Assembly: GCA_934402515.1 (NCBI GenBank)
Contig: CAKRTZ010000012.1
Span: forward strand, 1-51,216
Source: an uncultured Lachnospiraceae bacterium
GTDB lineage: Bacteria > Bacillota > Clostridia > Lachnospirales > Lachnospiraceae
Direction of reading: 5' to 3'
DNA length: 51,216 nt
The translations under genes were made by a program, and so were the position numbers. This document shows, piece by piece, positions 24,739 through 33,503 of this stretch (position 1 is the first letter of the stretch; every line of letters begins with the position of its first letter). Under the pieces are notes generated by a model. The model saw only the letters and a program-made list of their open reading frames with translations. It did no database searches and was not told where the DNA came from.

Positions 24739-25800
24739 TTATGTTGCAACATCCAGATGTTGTACCGTGCCTGCTTCTCCGTTTTCGTAGAGAAAGACTC
24801 CGGTCTGCCGGATGTAACCGTTTGTTGTGTTGTTTGCACCGTTTAAGGTGAAGTTGGTAGAAACGCTTTCCAGACAGATAGCGCCAACACCTAAATCCTT
24901 CAGGTGATAGAGCACATCGTTACCGTCTTCGTCCTGGGTCCAGATCAGAAGTTTATCAAAAATTTCATCATCTTCGTCAATCCATCCATTGCCATCCTGG
25001 TCATACTGTGCCAAATCCTTAAAGCCATCGCCGGATTTGGTTCCAAACAGTTCACTGCCATCGTTGATCACACCGTCACCATTCCGATCCAACGCCAGAT
25101 AGCCACTTCCCTGATTCAGCCGGGAAATGTTGTCCAGAATCCCATCGTTGTCCAGATCAAAGGTAAATTTCTGATCGGAAAGTCCAGCAATATTGCCGTC
25201 AAGGTTAATCACTAACGGGTCGCACACCTGCACCTCGGCAATGGTATAATTCTGCTCATAATATTGAGCAAAACTGCGGCTCATATTCACTTCCACACCG
25301 AAATTGATCTCCCGTCCGTCTGCCGTGCGCACCGTTCCTGTCGTGGAAAACGATGTGCTTTCCTTCTCCATGTGAAGGTATTGGCTTTTGCCGGTAAGAT
25401 ACTGGGTGGTGGTAAGATTTCCACCGGTGTTTCCGGTGAGAATATCTGCCATGGAACTGAATGTGGGTTTCTGTGGGCTTCCAAACAAAAGCTGGTAAAT
25501 GTAATTGATACACTCCTGCTTAATCGTCTGGATCATGGCTGAAGTACTGCGGTCTTCATCACTGTGCGTCACCCGGATGCTGGTCAGGCCGTTTTGAAAG
25601 CTGTCATATAGATCGTTTAAAGAACCTCCTGTTCCCGAGAATATGTCATCCATATTCTCTTGTGTATCTCCCATACTCCATTGCTCATCCAGAAAATTGT
25701 TATTTTGAGTCGTACTGAGAGAAGAACTCTTCTTCCATGCGGAGTAAGAGGAATACTGTCTTACGGAATCCATTCCTATTTGACTGGAATTAATTCGCAA
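24739..25800 (-). CDS. Calcium-loop (EF-hand/dockerin-like) protein, unknown function
   Basis: A 353-aa protein without a clear signal peptide. The C-terminal half carries Asp-rich calcium loops: DLDNDGILD, DRNGDGVINDGSELFG and DQDGNGWIDEDDEIFDKL, about residues 210-290. The N-terminus (MRINSSQIGMDSVRQYSSY) is of a type I associate with Lachnospiraceae proteins of unknown role. The start is TTG at 25800, with AGGAGG 7 nt upstream; the nearby ATG (25805) is out of frame and stops after four codons. A sigma-D-like promoter lies 70-100 nt upstream, hinting at motility-linked expression. A terminator follows. Confidence 0.75.
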   Translation of the reverse strand: MRINSSQIGMDSVRQYSSYSAWKKSSSLSTTQNNNFLDEQWSMGDTQENMDDIFSGTGGSLNDLYDSFQNGLTSIRVTHSDEDRSTSAMIQTIKQECINYIYQLLFGSPQKPTFSSMADILTGNTGGNLTTTQYLTGKSQYLHMEKESTSFSTTGTVRTADGREINFGVEVNMSRSFAQYYEQNYTIAEVQVCDPLVINLDGNIAGLSDQKFTFDLDNDGILDNISRLNQGSGYLALDRNGDGVINDGSELFGTKSGDGFKDLAQYDQDGNGWIDEDDEIFDKLLIWTQDEDGNDVLYHLKDLGVGAICLESVSTNFTLNGANNTTNGYIRQTGVFLYENGEAGTVQHLDVAT

Positions 25801-25871
25801 ACATGAACCTCCTTATCGGTTTTGCTTTTCAGAGATGTCACCAGGCCCGGTTCTTTTGCTCTGTATGAACT

Positions 25872-25899
25872 ATATCGACTTTTTTTCGTAAAAACTTTA
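25872..25899 (-). promoter_or_regulatory. Sigma-D-like promoter of the calcium-loop gene
   Basis: On the minus strand, TAAAGTTT begins with the TAAA at 25896-25899, then 16 nt, then GTCGATAT (25872-25879). Relative to TAAA-N15-GCCGATAT, one base and one spacing position differ. It overlaps the start of the intergenic gap after the MATE gene. Confidence 0.6.
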
Positions 25900-25900
25900 C

Positions 25901-27292
25901 TTATTTGCTTACAATATTGTGAAGCCATACACCCTTTTTCACCAGGATATAGCCAATGATGCACTTCAGCGCCTCCGTCATACAGCAGACGAAATACAAA
26001 GGCACGATGGGCAATGTTGTGTGTACACAGAGCAGATAGGCTACCGGAATGTTCACCACCCATACGAACACAGAGTCAAAGAGGAAGGTAATCATAGTCT
26101 TACCACCGGAACGAAGGGTGAAATAACTGGCATGGGTAAAGGCATTCAAAGGCATGCAGATGGCTGCAGTCCGCAAAAAGGCAACCGCATAATCTTTGAC
26201 AATCTGTTCTGTATTATAAATATCCGGGAACAGGGGTGCCATCAAAAACATAATTGCTCCAATGAAAAAGCAGCTCACCACGGAGAAAAAAAGTAGCTTG
26301 CGGTCGGTATCCTTCGCCTGCTCCATTTTCCCGGCACCCAAAAGCTGTCCTACCACGATGGCCACCGCATTTCCTATGGCAAAAAACACCACGTTAAACA
26401 CGTTGGATATGGTGGAAGAAATATTCATGGCGGCAATGACGGAGATTCCCCGCAGAGAGTAAGTCTGGGTGAGAAGTGCCATCCCCGCTGCCCAAAGGGA
26501 CTCGTTCACCAAAAGAGGCGTCCCGGTAATGAAAATCGATTTTGCCAGTTCTCCCCGTACCAACAGGGTGCGGTACACCTGATGCTGCCATTTGTTCCGC
26601 TCTTTATGGCGGTGTGTCCATACCATGACAATAATGAGTTCCACATATCGGGAAATTACGGTGGCAATGGCCGCACCACTGGCTCCCAGTACCGGAGCAC
26701 CGAATTTACCGAAAATCAGAATATAGTTAAAAATCAGGTTCACTGCCACTGCCGTTACCCCTGCTTTCATGGGCAGTACCGTCTCTCCTGTTTCCTTCAA
26801 AGTGGATGCATAACATTGGGTCCAGGCAAAAGGAATAATGCCCGGAATCATGATCCACAAGTATTCTTTTCCACTGCGAAGCACCTCTGTCACATCGGTG
26901 ACATCCGCCTCACCTTTTAAATATAAATTGATCAGCAAATCACTCTGTGTCCAGAACAAAGCCATGGCGATGAGGCTTAACACCAGGCACACCAGCACCT
27001 TAAACCGGAACGTATCCCGCAGACCCTCATGGTCGCCTTTTCCATAGAACTGCGCACCGAAAATTCCGGCACCGGACACGGCACCGAACACACAGATATT
27101 GAATACAAAAATTAACTGGTTGGCAATAGCTACACCGGACATCTGGGCGGTTCCAATCTGTCCCACCATAATGTTGTCCAGAAGGCTGACAAAGTTGGTG
27201 ATTGCCTGCTGAATCATAATCGGTATGGTCACCCGCAGCACCATCACATAGAAGTCTTTGTTGCCAATGTATTTACGCATAAAATTCCTCAT
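25901..27292 (-). CDS. MATE family multidrug/Na+ antiporter
   Basis: A 463-aa membrane protein with about 12 hydrophobic segments in two related halves. The first opens VTIPIMIQQAITNFVSLLDNIMVGQIG, shortened here to its recognisable MIQQAITNFVSLLDNIMVGQ; the second half starts near GTPLLVNESLWAAGMALLTQ. MATE exporters expel cationic compounds using Na+ or H+ gradients; the substrate is not predictable. The start at 27292 has GGAGGAGG 5 nt upstream; upstream frame to 27403 lacks a site. Divergent from tadA. Confidence 0.9.
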   Translation of the reverse strand: MRNFMRKYIGNKDFYVMVLRVTIPIMIQQAITNFVSLLDNIMVGQIGTAQMSGVAIANQLIFVFNICVFGAVSGAGIFGAQFYGKGDHEGLRDTFRFKVLVCLVLSLIAMALFWTQSDLLINLYLKGEADVTDVTEVLRSGKEYLWIMIPGIIPFAWTQCYASTLKETGETVLPMKAGVTAVAVNLIFNYILIFGKFGAPVLGASGAAIATVISRYVELIIVMVWTHRHKERNKWQHQVYRTLLVRGELAKSIFITGTPLLVNESLWAAGMALLTQTYSLRGISVIAAMNISSTISNVFNVVFFAIGNAVAIVVGQLLGAGKMEQAKDTDRKLLFFSVVSCFFIGAIMFLMAPLFPDIYNTEQIVKDYAVAFLRTAAICMPLNAFTHASYFTLRSGGKTMITFLFDSVFVWVVNIPVAYLLCVHTTLPIVPLYFVCCMTEALKCIIGYILVKKGVWLHNIVSK

Positions 27293-27370
27293 AAGTACCT
27301 CCTCCGCAAAGCGCGGTAACTGCAATTCTAATACAAATGTCTGGGAAATGCAATAAATTCCCGGAAAATC

Positions 27371-27400
27371 TTGTTCTTCCTCATGCCTTCGGGTTATAAT
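27371..27400 (+). promoter_or_regulatory. Sigma-A promoter of tadA
   Basis: TTGTTC (27371-27376), 18 nt, perfect TATAAT (27395-27400), about 72 nt before the tadA ATG. Confidence 0.6.
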
Positions 27401-27472
27401 CAATGGAAAATGATGCAGGAAATCGTTATAAAGACGAGGAACGAGTGACCGTAACAGAGAGAAGGAACCGCA

Positions 27473-27976
27473 ATGACAGCAGATGAATCATATATGAAGG
27501 AAGCCATGAAGCAGGCAATGAAGGCCTACCGTCTGGGTGAGGTTCCCATTGGCTGCGTCATTGTCCGGGAGGGCAAAATCATTGCCCGTGGCTACAACCG
27601 GAGAAATACGGATAAAAATACCCTGGCGCATGCAGAGATTACGGCTATCCGCCGTGCCAGCAAACTCGCCGGGGACTGGCGTCTGGAGGACTGTACCCTT
27701 TACGTGACCCTGGAGCCCTGCCAGATGTGCGCCGGTGCCATTATCCAGGCGCGGATTCCCGAAGTGTTTATCGGCTGTATGAACCCCAAGGCGGGCTGTG
27801 CCGGTTCGATATTAAATGTGTTGGAAATGCCGGAGTTTAACCACCAGGCGATCGTCCACCGGGGCATTCTGGAAGAAGAGTGTTCCGCCATGCTGAAACG
27901 GTTCTTCAAGGAACTGCGCATCCGCAACAAGTTAGAGAAGGAAGCGGCAAGAACATTAACATCCAATCAGCAGTAA
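27473..27976 (+). CDS. tadA: tRNA-specific adenosine deaminase
   Basis: A 167-aa zinc deaminase that converts A34 to inosine in tRNA-Arg(ACG). Zinc and proton-shuttle residues are in LAHAEITAI (HAE, about 53-55) and TLEPCQMCAGAI (PCxxC, about 83-87); AGCAGSILN is also typical. AAGGA lies before the ATG. The SRP RNA gene follows, a neighbourhood common in Firmicutes. Confidence 0.94.
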   Translation: MTADESYMKEAMKQAMKAYRLGEVPIGCVIVREGKIIARGYNRRNTDKNTLAHAEITAIRRASKLAGDWRLEDCTLYVTLEPCQMCAGAIIQARIPEVFIGCMNPKAGCAGSILNVLEMPEFNHQAIVHRGILEEECSAMLKRFFKELRIRNKLEKEAARTLTSNQQ

Positions 27977-27988
27977 AACACTTGCTGT

Positions 27989-28017
27989 TTGACAAATCTG
28001 AATAAAAAGGCTATACT
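27989..28017 (+). promoter_or_regulatory. Consensus sigma-A promoter of the SRP RNA
   Basis: TTGACA (27989-27994), 17 nt, TATACT (28012-28017), with the RNA 5' end expected about 7 nt further on. Near-consensus strength fits a highly expressed RNA. Confidence 0.85.
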
Positions 28018-28024
28018 AAAAAAA

Positions 28025-28193
28025 CCGTATCCACATCGCTGACCTTTATAAGTGGCGTTGAAGTTTGGGTCTCACGCAATGGAAGTCTACGAACCGTGTC
28101 AGGGCAGGAATGCAGCAGCACTAAGCAGAATTTTCCATGTGCCGTGAGGGTGCCTGGCGGAGCTAACTGTAGAGGTAACGGGCGTGGGTACGG
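28025..28193 (+). ncRNA. ffs: Signal recognition particle RNA, large bacterial type
   Basis: About 169 nt. The Ffh-binding helix 8 is clear: GTGTCAGG, then GCAGGAATGCAGCAGC and CACTAAGC (about 28097-28128), with the characteristic asymmetric GCAGCAG side. The two ends pair (CCGTATCCAC at 28025 with GTGGGTACGG ending at 28193), and an upstream Alu-type portion is present, as in the Bacillus scRNA. The RNA scaffolds Ffh for membrane protein targeting. A T-rich tail follows. The ends are estimated from pairing and from the promoter. Confidence 0.9.
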
Positions 28194-28219
28194 CTTTGTT
28201 TTATCCAAAGGAGAACATG

Positions 28220-29185
28220 ATGTCCGATTTACAGACTTTTGATTCCTATACTGCGGATTTACTCAGCACCTGTACCCTGTGTCCCAGAGAGTGTAACGTC
28301 AACCGTATGGCAGGGCAGACAGGCATCTGCGGGGAAACCGCTATTTTACGAGGGGCAAGGGCTGCCCTTCATTTCTGGGAAGAGCCCTGCATCTCCGGGA
28401 AATCCGGTTCCGGTACCGTATTTTTCAGCGGCTGCAGCGTAGGCTGTGTCTTCTGTCAGAACCAGTCCATCGCCCATGGTGAAACTGGTTTCTCCATTAC
28501 CAGCAAACGCCTGTCCGAAATTTTTCTGGAATTGCAGGCACAGGGCGCCAATAATATCAATCTGGTGACTCCCACCCATTTCATTCCTCAGATTCGGGAG
28601 GCTCTGCTTCTGGCCAGGGATGCCGGACTGACCATCCCCATTGTATACAATACCAGTGGCTATGAAAAAGTGGAATCCCTGCATCTTCTCCATGGCTTAG
28701 TAGATATCTATATGCCGGACTGTAAATACGTTTCCAGTGAGTTATCCACAAGATACTCCCACTGTGGTGACTATTTTGCACAGGCATCCCGGGCTATTGT
28801 GGAAATGGTACGTCAGGTGGGAACTCCCGTTTTTTCCGGCGATCCGGAAGAGGACAGCTATTCCGATGAAGTGCTGATGAAACGGGGCGTTTTAGTGCGC
28901 CATCTTCTTCTTCCCGGCTGTGTGGAGGATTCCAAACGGGTGCTTTCCTGGCTTCACGAAACCTTCGGAAAGCAAATCTACATCAGCATCATGCGTCAGT
29001 ACACCCCCCTTCCCCAGGTAACTGCTTTCCCGGAATTAAACCGTACCGTCACTGATGAGGAATACGAGGAACTGGTGGACTACGCCATTTCCATCGGCAT
29101 TGAACAGGCATTTATTCAGGAGGACGGTGTGGACAAGGATAGCTTTATCCCTGCCTTTGACGGTAAAGGAATTCTGACAAAATAA
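28220..29185 (+). CDS. Radical SAM protein, PflA-like (COG1313 type)
   Basis: A 321-aa radical SAM enzyme. The 4Fe-4S/SAM motif is CSVGCVFC near residues 76-83, preceded by extra cysteines at the N-terminus (CTLCPRECNVNR, GICG) and an FFSGC lead-in. This matches the family often labelled pyruvate formate-lyase activating-like protein (COG1313), whose true target is not established. The second of two ATGs (28220) is used because GGAG lies 6 nt upstream. It immediately follows the SRP RNA; a 4-nt gap separates its stop from the convergent gene. Confidence 0.85.
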   Translation: MSDLQTFDSYTADLLSTCTLCPRECNVNRMAGQTGICGETAILRGARAALHFWEEPCISGKSGSGTVFFSGCSVGCVFCQNQSIAHGETGFSITSKRLSEIFLELQAQGANNINLVTPTHFIPQIREALLLARDAGLTIPIVYNTSGYEKVESLHLLHGLVDIYMPDCKYVSSELSTRYSHCGDYFAQASRAIVEMVRQVGTPVFSGDPEEDSYSDEVLMKRGVLVRHLLLPGCVEDSKRVLSWLHETFGKQIYISIMRQYTPLPQVTAFPELNRTVTDEEYEELVDYAISIGIEQAFIQEDGVDKDSFIPAFDGKGILTK

Positions 29186-29189
29186 CCTT

Positions 29190-30140
29190 TTATAGCATGA
29201 CTCGCTTCATATAATATCCGAATGTGCCATCCGTTGGTCTTAACGTGCGGGATTCAAACCCCTCAAAGCCAAAGAGGATGGCCATTTTTTTCTCCTGTTC
29301 ATAAAAGAGTCCCGGCACACCGATGTAATATTCTTCCTTACCGGTGGAGTCCGGCATCTTCCCCAGTAAAAGATGTTTATAATTATAATAACCGTGAAGA
29401 AGAAAACGATTGCTCCGCAAATGATAATCTACTTCCGACAAAAGAACAAAATCCTCCGGTGTGATGGTGAGGTAAATCCGCTTATCCTGAAAGGGATGAA
29501 CGCAAGTATATTGCTCCAACAGGGTTTCCCATTTCGATTTGCCAGGCTGCGAGGCACTCTCAGTAACCGGCTTCGTTTCCTGAGGTGCTATCGTTGCTTT
29601 CACCGGTGCATCGTTCTCCACGGCTGCCTTTGATTCCTTCTCCGGTTCTGTCTCCGGCATCTTTTCCGGCTCTGGCATCCTCTCCAATTCCGTCACCTTC
29701 TTCGATTCCGGCACCCTCTCCGCTGCCTGGATTTCCTGCCTGGCAGGCTCTTCACCTGTCACCTCCCGGGCACCCAGTAGTTTCCCCAATGCCTCATAGT
29801 CCTCCGCCAGTTCAACGTGAATTCCTCTGATTTCCTCCGGTTTCCAGTTTCTTTTCCCCTTGGCTCCATTCTCCCGGCCTGAAAATTGCAGGATTCCACT
29901 CCGATAATCAGCTTCCCCTACAAGGTATCTGCCTCCATTGGTCAGTTCCACAAAAATACGTTTCTGTCCCTCCGGTAACACAGTTTGTACCACTCGCAAG
30001 TTCACGGTCAGATCCAGTTTTCCGTCACAGACCATTACTCTGGCAAAACCCGCATTTCCGATTTTCTCCGGTTCCTGCACTTCCCATTCATCAGAACTTT
30101 TGTGAATTAGATCTAAATAAACATTCTTTTTAAAATACAT
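29190..30140 (-). CDS. Lachnospiraceae-type two-domain protein, unknown function
   Basis: A 316-aa soluble protein. The N-terminal domain (about 1-115) is beta-rich. A Glu/Pro/Lys-rich linker (about 120-200) with repeated PE(K/P)M steps follows. The C-terminal domain (about 205-316) has VHPFQDKRIYLTITPEDFVL, FLLHGYYNYKHLLLG, YYIGVPGLFYEQEK and a GTFGYYMKRV end, a pattern I associate with a conserved clostridial domain (possibly DUF6128, not verified). No function known. The ATG at 30140 has GGGGTGA upstream, buried in a hairpin. Confidence 0.75.
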   Translation of the reverse strand: MYFKKNVYLDLIHKSSDEWEVQEPEKIGNAGFARVMVCDGKLDLTVNLRVVQTVLPEGQKRIFVELTNGGRYLVGEADYRSGILQFSGRENGAKGKRNWKPEEIRGIHVELAEDYEALGKLLGAREVTGEEPARQEIQAAERVPESKKVTELERMPEPEKMPETEPEKESKAAVENDAPVKATIAPQETKPVTESASQPGKSKWETLLEQYTCVHPFQDKRIYLTITPEDFVLLSEVDYHLRSNRFLLHGYYNYKHLLLGKMPDSTGKEEYYIGVPGLFYEQEKKMAILFGFEGFESRTLRPTDGTFGYYMKRVML

Positions 30141-30145
30141 AAAAT

Positions 30146-30179
30146 CACCCCGTTGCAAGTCTATGCCTGCAGCGGGGTG
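30146..30179 (-). promoter_or_regulatory. Hairpin masking the ribosome binding site of the two-domain gene
   Basis: On the minus strand, CACCCCGCTGCA (30168-30179) pairs with TGCAACGGGGTG (30146-30157), with a single non-Watson-Crick pair, around a 10-nt loop. The GGGGTG that serves the gene starting at 30140 is fully inside the stem. It follows the cdaR-type stop by about 16 nt, and ATTTT after the stem makes a weak terminator. Confidence 0.65.
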
Positions 30180-30195
30180 TCTATGTCTTATTCCT

Positions 30196-31308
30196 TTAAT
30201 AATCGTAATTATCCAGATACTTCATGTAGTTGACTACCATCAACGCAATTTTAAAGGTCAATGCATCATCAAAGACACGAATGTCCAGACCACTGCTCTT
30301 TTGCAGCTTTTCAATACGGTATACCAGTGTATTTCGATGTACAAACAACTGTCTGGAAGTCTCGGAAACATTCAGATTGTTTTCAAAGAACTTGTTAATG
30401 GTGGTCAAAGTCTCCTCGTCCAGATCCAAGGGCAGATTGTCTCCAAAAATCTCCTCAATGAAAATTTTGCAAAGGTTCACAGGAAGCTGATAAATCAAAC
30501 GACCGATTCCCAACTTGTTATAAGCGCTCACGTTCTGTTCCGCATAGAAGATTTTCCCCACATCCAAAGCCATCTTTGCTTCCTTATAGGATTTGGATAC
30601 ATCCTTCAACTCTTCCACTACCGTTCCGTATGCCACATTGACATTCAGCATCGCTTCGGAATTCATCATATCCACAATGGTGTGGGCAATCTGATCCAAA
30701 TATTGCAGTTCCTTTTCACGGTCTGTCTGCATTCCCGGTTCCCGATCCAATGCCTTAATCAAAATCACACTGGTCTCATCCACCGCCGTAATGTAATCTC
30801 CCGCCTGGCTGGTAAACATTCCCTTGAGCAGTTCCGTAACCGTGCTATCTTTTTCCTGCCTGGTTTCAATCAGGAATACGGCTCTGGGCTGTACTACTTC
30901 CACATGCAGTTTTTTCGCACGGTTATAGATATCCACCAGAAGTAAGTTGTCCAATAACAGATTTTGAAAAAAGTTATTGCGGTCAAAGCGCTCTTTATAG
31001 GCTGTGATCAGTCCCTGCATCTGGCTGACCGCAATACGGCCAATCATATACACATCATCACTGGAACCCTTTGCCACCAGAATATACTGTAATTCATCCT
31101 CGTCGTAAATTTTCAATAAGTGTCTGTCGCCGATGACCTGACTGTCTGCCGGAGAGATTGCAAAGTTATGAATCAACTCGGTGGTCAATCCCTCTAAATC
31201 AAAGGTAGCAGCAACGGTCTGCCCTTCCAGATCAAATACTCCTAAATCCACTTTGGTAATATTTTTCAAATCATCAATACTATTTTGAATTACCTGTCCG
31301 GAAATCAT
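30196..31308 (-). CDS. CdaR/PucR-family transcriptional regulator
   Basis: A 370-aa regulator. The N-terminal sugar-diacid-recognition-like domain (about 1-130: SGQVIQNSIDDLKNI, then LGVFDLEGQTVAATF) is followed by a middle region and a C-terminal PucR-type HTH (about 310-370) with LNVSETSRQLFVHRNTLVYR. CdaR proteins activate glycerate or sugar-diacid use; the ligand here is unknown. The start at 31308 has AAAGGA 8 nt upstream. It lies downstream of the sugar ABC ATPase gene, separated by a terminator. Confidence 0.85.
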   Translation of the reverse strand: MISGQVIQNSIDDLKNITKVDLGVFDLEGQTVAATFDLEGLTTELIHNFAISPADSQVIGDRHLLKIYDEDELQYILVAKGSSDDVYMIGRIAVSQMQGLITAYKERFDRNNFFQNLLLDNLLLVDIYNRAKKLHVEVVQPRAVFLIETRQEKDSTVTELLKGMFTSQAGDYITAVDETSVILIKALDREPGMQTDREKELQYLDQIAHTIVDMMNSEAMLNVNVAYGTVVEELKDVSKSYKEAKMALDVGKIFYAEQNVSAYNKLGIGRLIYQLPVNLCKIFIEEIFGDNLPLDLDEETLTTINKFFENNLNVSETSRQLFVHRNTLVYRIEKLQKSSGLDIRVFDDALTFKIALMVVNYMKYLDNYDY

Positions 31309-31354
31309 GTTTTCATCCTTTCTGTTTGGTAAGTCTGTATCTTTAGAATAACAC

Positions 31355-31386
31355 AAAAAAAATGGGGATGCAAACGCATCCCCATT
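31355..31386 (-). terminator. Terminator of the sugar ABC ATPase gene
   Basis: On the minus strand, AATGGGGATGC and GCATCCCCATT form a perfect 11-bp stem with a 4-nt loop, followed by T residues (31355-31360). Confidence 0.92.
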
Positions 31387-31395
31387 GGATTTTTA

Positions 31396-32508
31396 CTAGT
31401 TTGTAATAGTCTGCTCGGTCTCTTTGTCGAAAATGTGGATCTTCTCAACATCGAAAGCGAATTTAACAGTATCACCAGGTCTTGCAGTGGTACGGGAGTC
31501 AACACGAGCAGTGATCGGGAAATCAGCCAGATCAAAGTACAGATATACTTCTGCACCAAGCAACTCGTAAACCTTGATGGTAGACTCGAATACGCTTGCA
31601 GGAGAAGCCTCAATGTACATCTCGGAATCATATACATCCTCAGGACGGATACCGAATGTAACGGTCTTTCCAGCATAACCACCATCGATAAGCTTTTTGG
31701 ATTTTGCAGGAGGAAGAGGAATCTCACGTCCAGCAATCTTTAAGCTTGCAACATCACCGTTCACAACAACTTCTGCATCTAAGAAGTTCATCTGAGGAGA
31801 TCCCATGAATCCTGCAACGAACAGGTTCTGGGGTTTCTCATATAAGTTCTGAGGAGTATCAACCTGCTGGATGACACCATCCTTCATAACTACGATTCTG
31901 GTACCTAAGGTCATAGCCTCGGTCTGGTCATGTGTTACATAGATGATGGTGGTACCTAATCTCTGATGTAATTTAGCGATCTCGATACGCATCTGTACAC
32001 GAAGTTTTGCATCCAGGTTGGAGAGAGGCTCATCCATCAGGAATACCTTAGGATTACGAACGATTGCACGTCCCATAGCTACACGCTGTCTCTGACCACC
32101 GGACAGAGCCTTCGGTTTACGATCCAGTAACGGAGTCAGGTCAAGAACTTTAGCAGCCTCTTTAACCATCTTATCGATTTCGTCCTTCGGAACTTTTCTT
32201 AATTTCAGACCGAAAGCCATGTTGTCATATACGGACATATGAGGATACAGAGCGTAGTTCTGGAATACCATTGCGATATCACGATCCTTAGGCTCTACAT
32301 CGTTTACAACTCTGTCACCGATCTTCAACTCACCAGAGGAGATATCCTCCAGACCAGCGATCATACGAAGGGTAGTAGATTTACCACATCCGGAAGGACC
32401 TACGAAGATGATGAACTCTTTGTCTGCGATTTCAAGGTTGAAATCCTTAACTGCTTCAAAGCCGTTGGGATAAACCTTGCAAATGTTTTTTAAAGATAAA
32501 CTTGCCAT
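31396..32508 (-). CDS. msmX: Sugar ABC transporter ATPase, MsmX/UgpC type
   Basis: A 370-aa ATPase of carbohydrate importers. Walker A GPSGCGKST (about 37-45), signature LSGGQRQRVAMGRAI (about 134-148), Walker B VFLMDEPLSNLDA, switch His in VTHDQTEAM, then a C-terminal regulatory OB domain. No permease or binding-protein gene is adjacent, so it probably energises several sugar importers, as MsmX does in Bacillus. AGGAGG lies 9 nt before the ATG. Codon choice looks more restricted than in its neighbours, suggesting high expression. A strong terminator makes it monocistronic. Confidence 0.93.
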   Translation of the reverse strand: MASLSLKNICKVYPNGFEAVKDFNLEIADKEFIIFVGPSGCGKSTTLRMIAGLEDISSGELKIGDRVVNDVEPKDRDIAMVFQNYALYPHMSVYDNMAFGLKLRKVPKDEIDKMVKEAAKVLDLTPLLDRKPKALSGGQRQRVAMGRAIVRNPKVFLMDEPLSNLDAKLRVQMRIEIAKLHQRLGTTIIYVTHDQTEAMTLGTRIVVMKDGVIQQVDTPQNLYEKPQNLFVAGFMGSPQMNFLDAEVVVNGDVASLKIAGREIPLPPAKSKKLIDGGYAGKTVTFGIRPEDVYDSEMYIEASPASVFESTIKVYELLGAEVYLYFDLADFPITARVDSRTTARPGDTVKFAFDVEKIHIFDKETEQTITN

Positions 32509-32643
32509 TTATTGTTTCCTCCTATATAGATATTTCTTGCTTATCACTGAATTCAGTATATCGTAAACTATATTTCCTTGCTATACCACTATTCCACAAA
32601 GATTTCTTTTTCCGTTGTAACTATTGCTAGGAATCCAGGAGTA

Positions 32644-32688
32644 AAAGGACAACATGACCAATTATTCAAGTTCCACTTAGACATGTTG
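32644..32688 (-). terminator. Probable terminator after the DUF624 gene
   Basis: CAACATG (32650-32656) and CATGTTG (32682-32688) pair around a 25-nt loop; on the minus strand TCCTTTTA follows. The T-run is short. The remaining bases to 32508 hold a possible TATACT -10 of msmX, without a good -35. Confidence 0.4.
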
Positions 32689-32701
32689 CACAAGGTCATT
32701 C

Positions 32702-33475
32702 TCATTCCTCTTCTTCAGAGGTTCCGCTCTCCCCGATTTCCTCCAGGTTCTCCTGGATTTCCCGGTGGATGCTCTCCTTGTCTGCCTTATCCTGATCCTC
32801 CTCACCTTCTTTGTATACATGCCACCGGTCGGGGTCTGCATTCTTTTGGGGATCTGCCTCCACAGCCGGTTCGAATTTTTTGAAGGTTCCGTTGTATAAA
32901 TAGGCACAGAGTAAAGTCGGCACGGAAATTCCGAAGAACAGTACGAAGGGAATCAGTCTCTCTGAAATCAACACCGTAGCCACCGGCAGACACCAGATTA
33001 CCAGCATAAGCAGCGTTTTCGGCAAACTGACCAGAGCCATTACCGCAGCGTTTTTAAAGGTGTTACGGATCGTATTTTCATAACGTGACAATACCGGAAA
33101 CACATACATGAGTACCAGACCAAGGAGCAGGGTCACTGCCATAATGATCACCTTAAGTGCCATAGGGAACTGTATCCCGGACTGTGTAAGGATCCGGTAA
33201 TCCCCGTATAATACTGCAAGTACCACCAGAACAATCAGCCAGATCAGCGTAGCCTGTTTGAAATTTTCCCTGAAGGATTTGAAGTATCCTTTGGTAATAT
33301 AGCAGTCCTCACCCCGCACGATCTTTAAGCACATGTAATTGAGTGCTGTCAGCGCTGCTCCTGCCGGAATGATCAGAATGCACAGAAACAGGGTCAGAAC
33401 GTTAAGCCAGAGTAAATCTGCCATTCTTCCCAAAAACCGCATTACCGGACTGTCCAAATTAAATAATCCACCCAT
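32702..33475 (-). CDS. DUF624 (YesL-like) membrane protein
   Basis: A 257-aa protein with about five hydrophobic segments (from WLNVLTLFLCILIIPAGAAL near 24-43 to about 190) and an acidic cytoplasmic tail. The opening MGGLFNLDSPVMRFLGRMAD is characteristic of the DUF624/YesL family, found beside sugar ABC transporters and glycan-use genes. No biochemical role is established. Here it ends a group with a GNAT, a small exported protein and a lipase, and lies upstream of the msmX-type ATPase. Confidence 0.85.
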   Translation of the reverse strand: MGGLFNLDSPVMRFLGRMADLLWLNVLTLFLCILIIPAGAALTALNYMCLKIVRGEDCYITKGYFKSFRENFKQATLIWLIVLVVLAVLYGDYRILTQSGIQFPMALKVIIMAVTLLLGLVLMYVFPVLSRYENTIRNTFKNAAVMALVSLPKTLLMLVIWCLPVATVLISERLIPFVLFFGISVPTLLCAYLYNGTFKKFEPAVEADPQKNADPDRWHVYKEGEEDQDKADKESIHREIQENLEEIGESGTSEEEE

Positions 33476-33503
33476 TTTGTCATGATTCCTTTCTTATGAT
33501 CTC

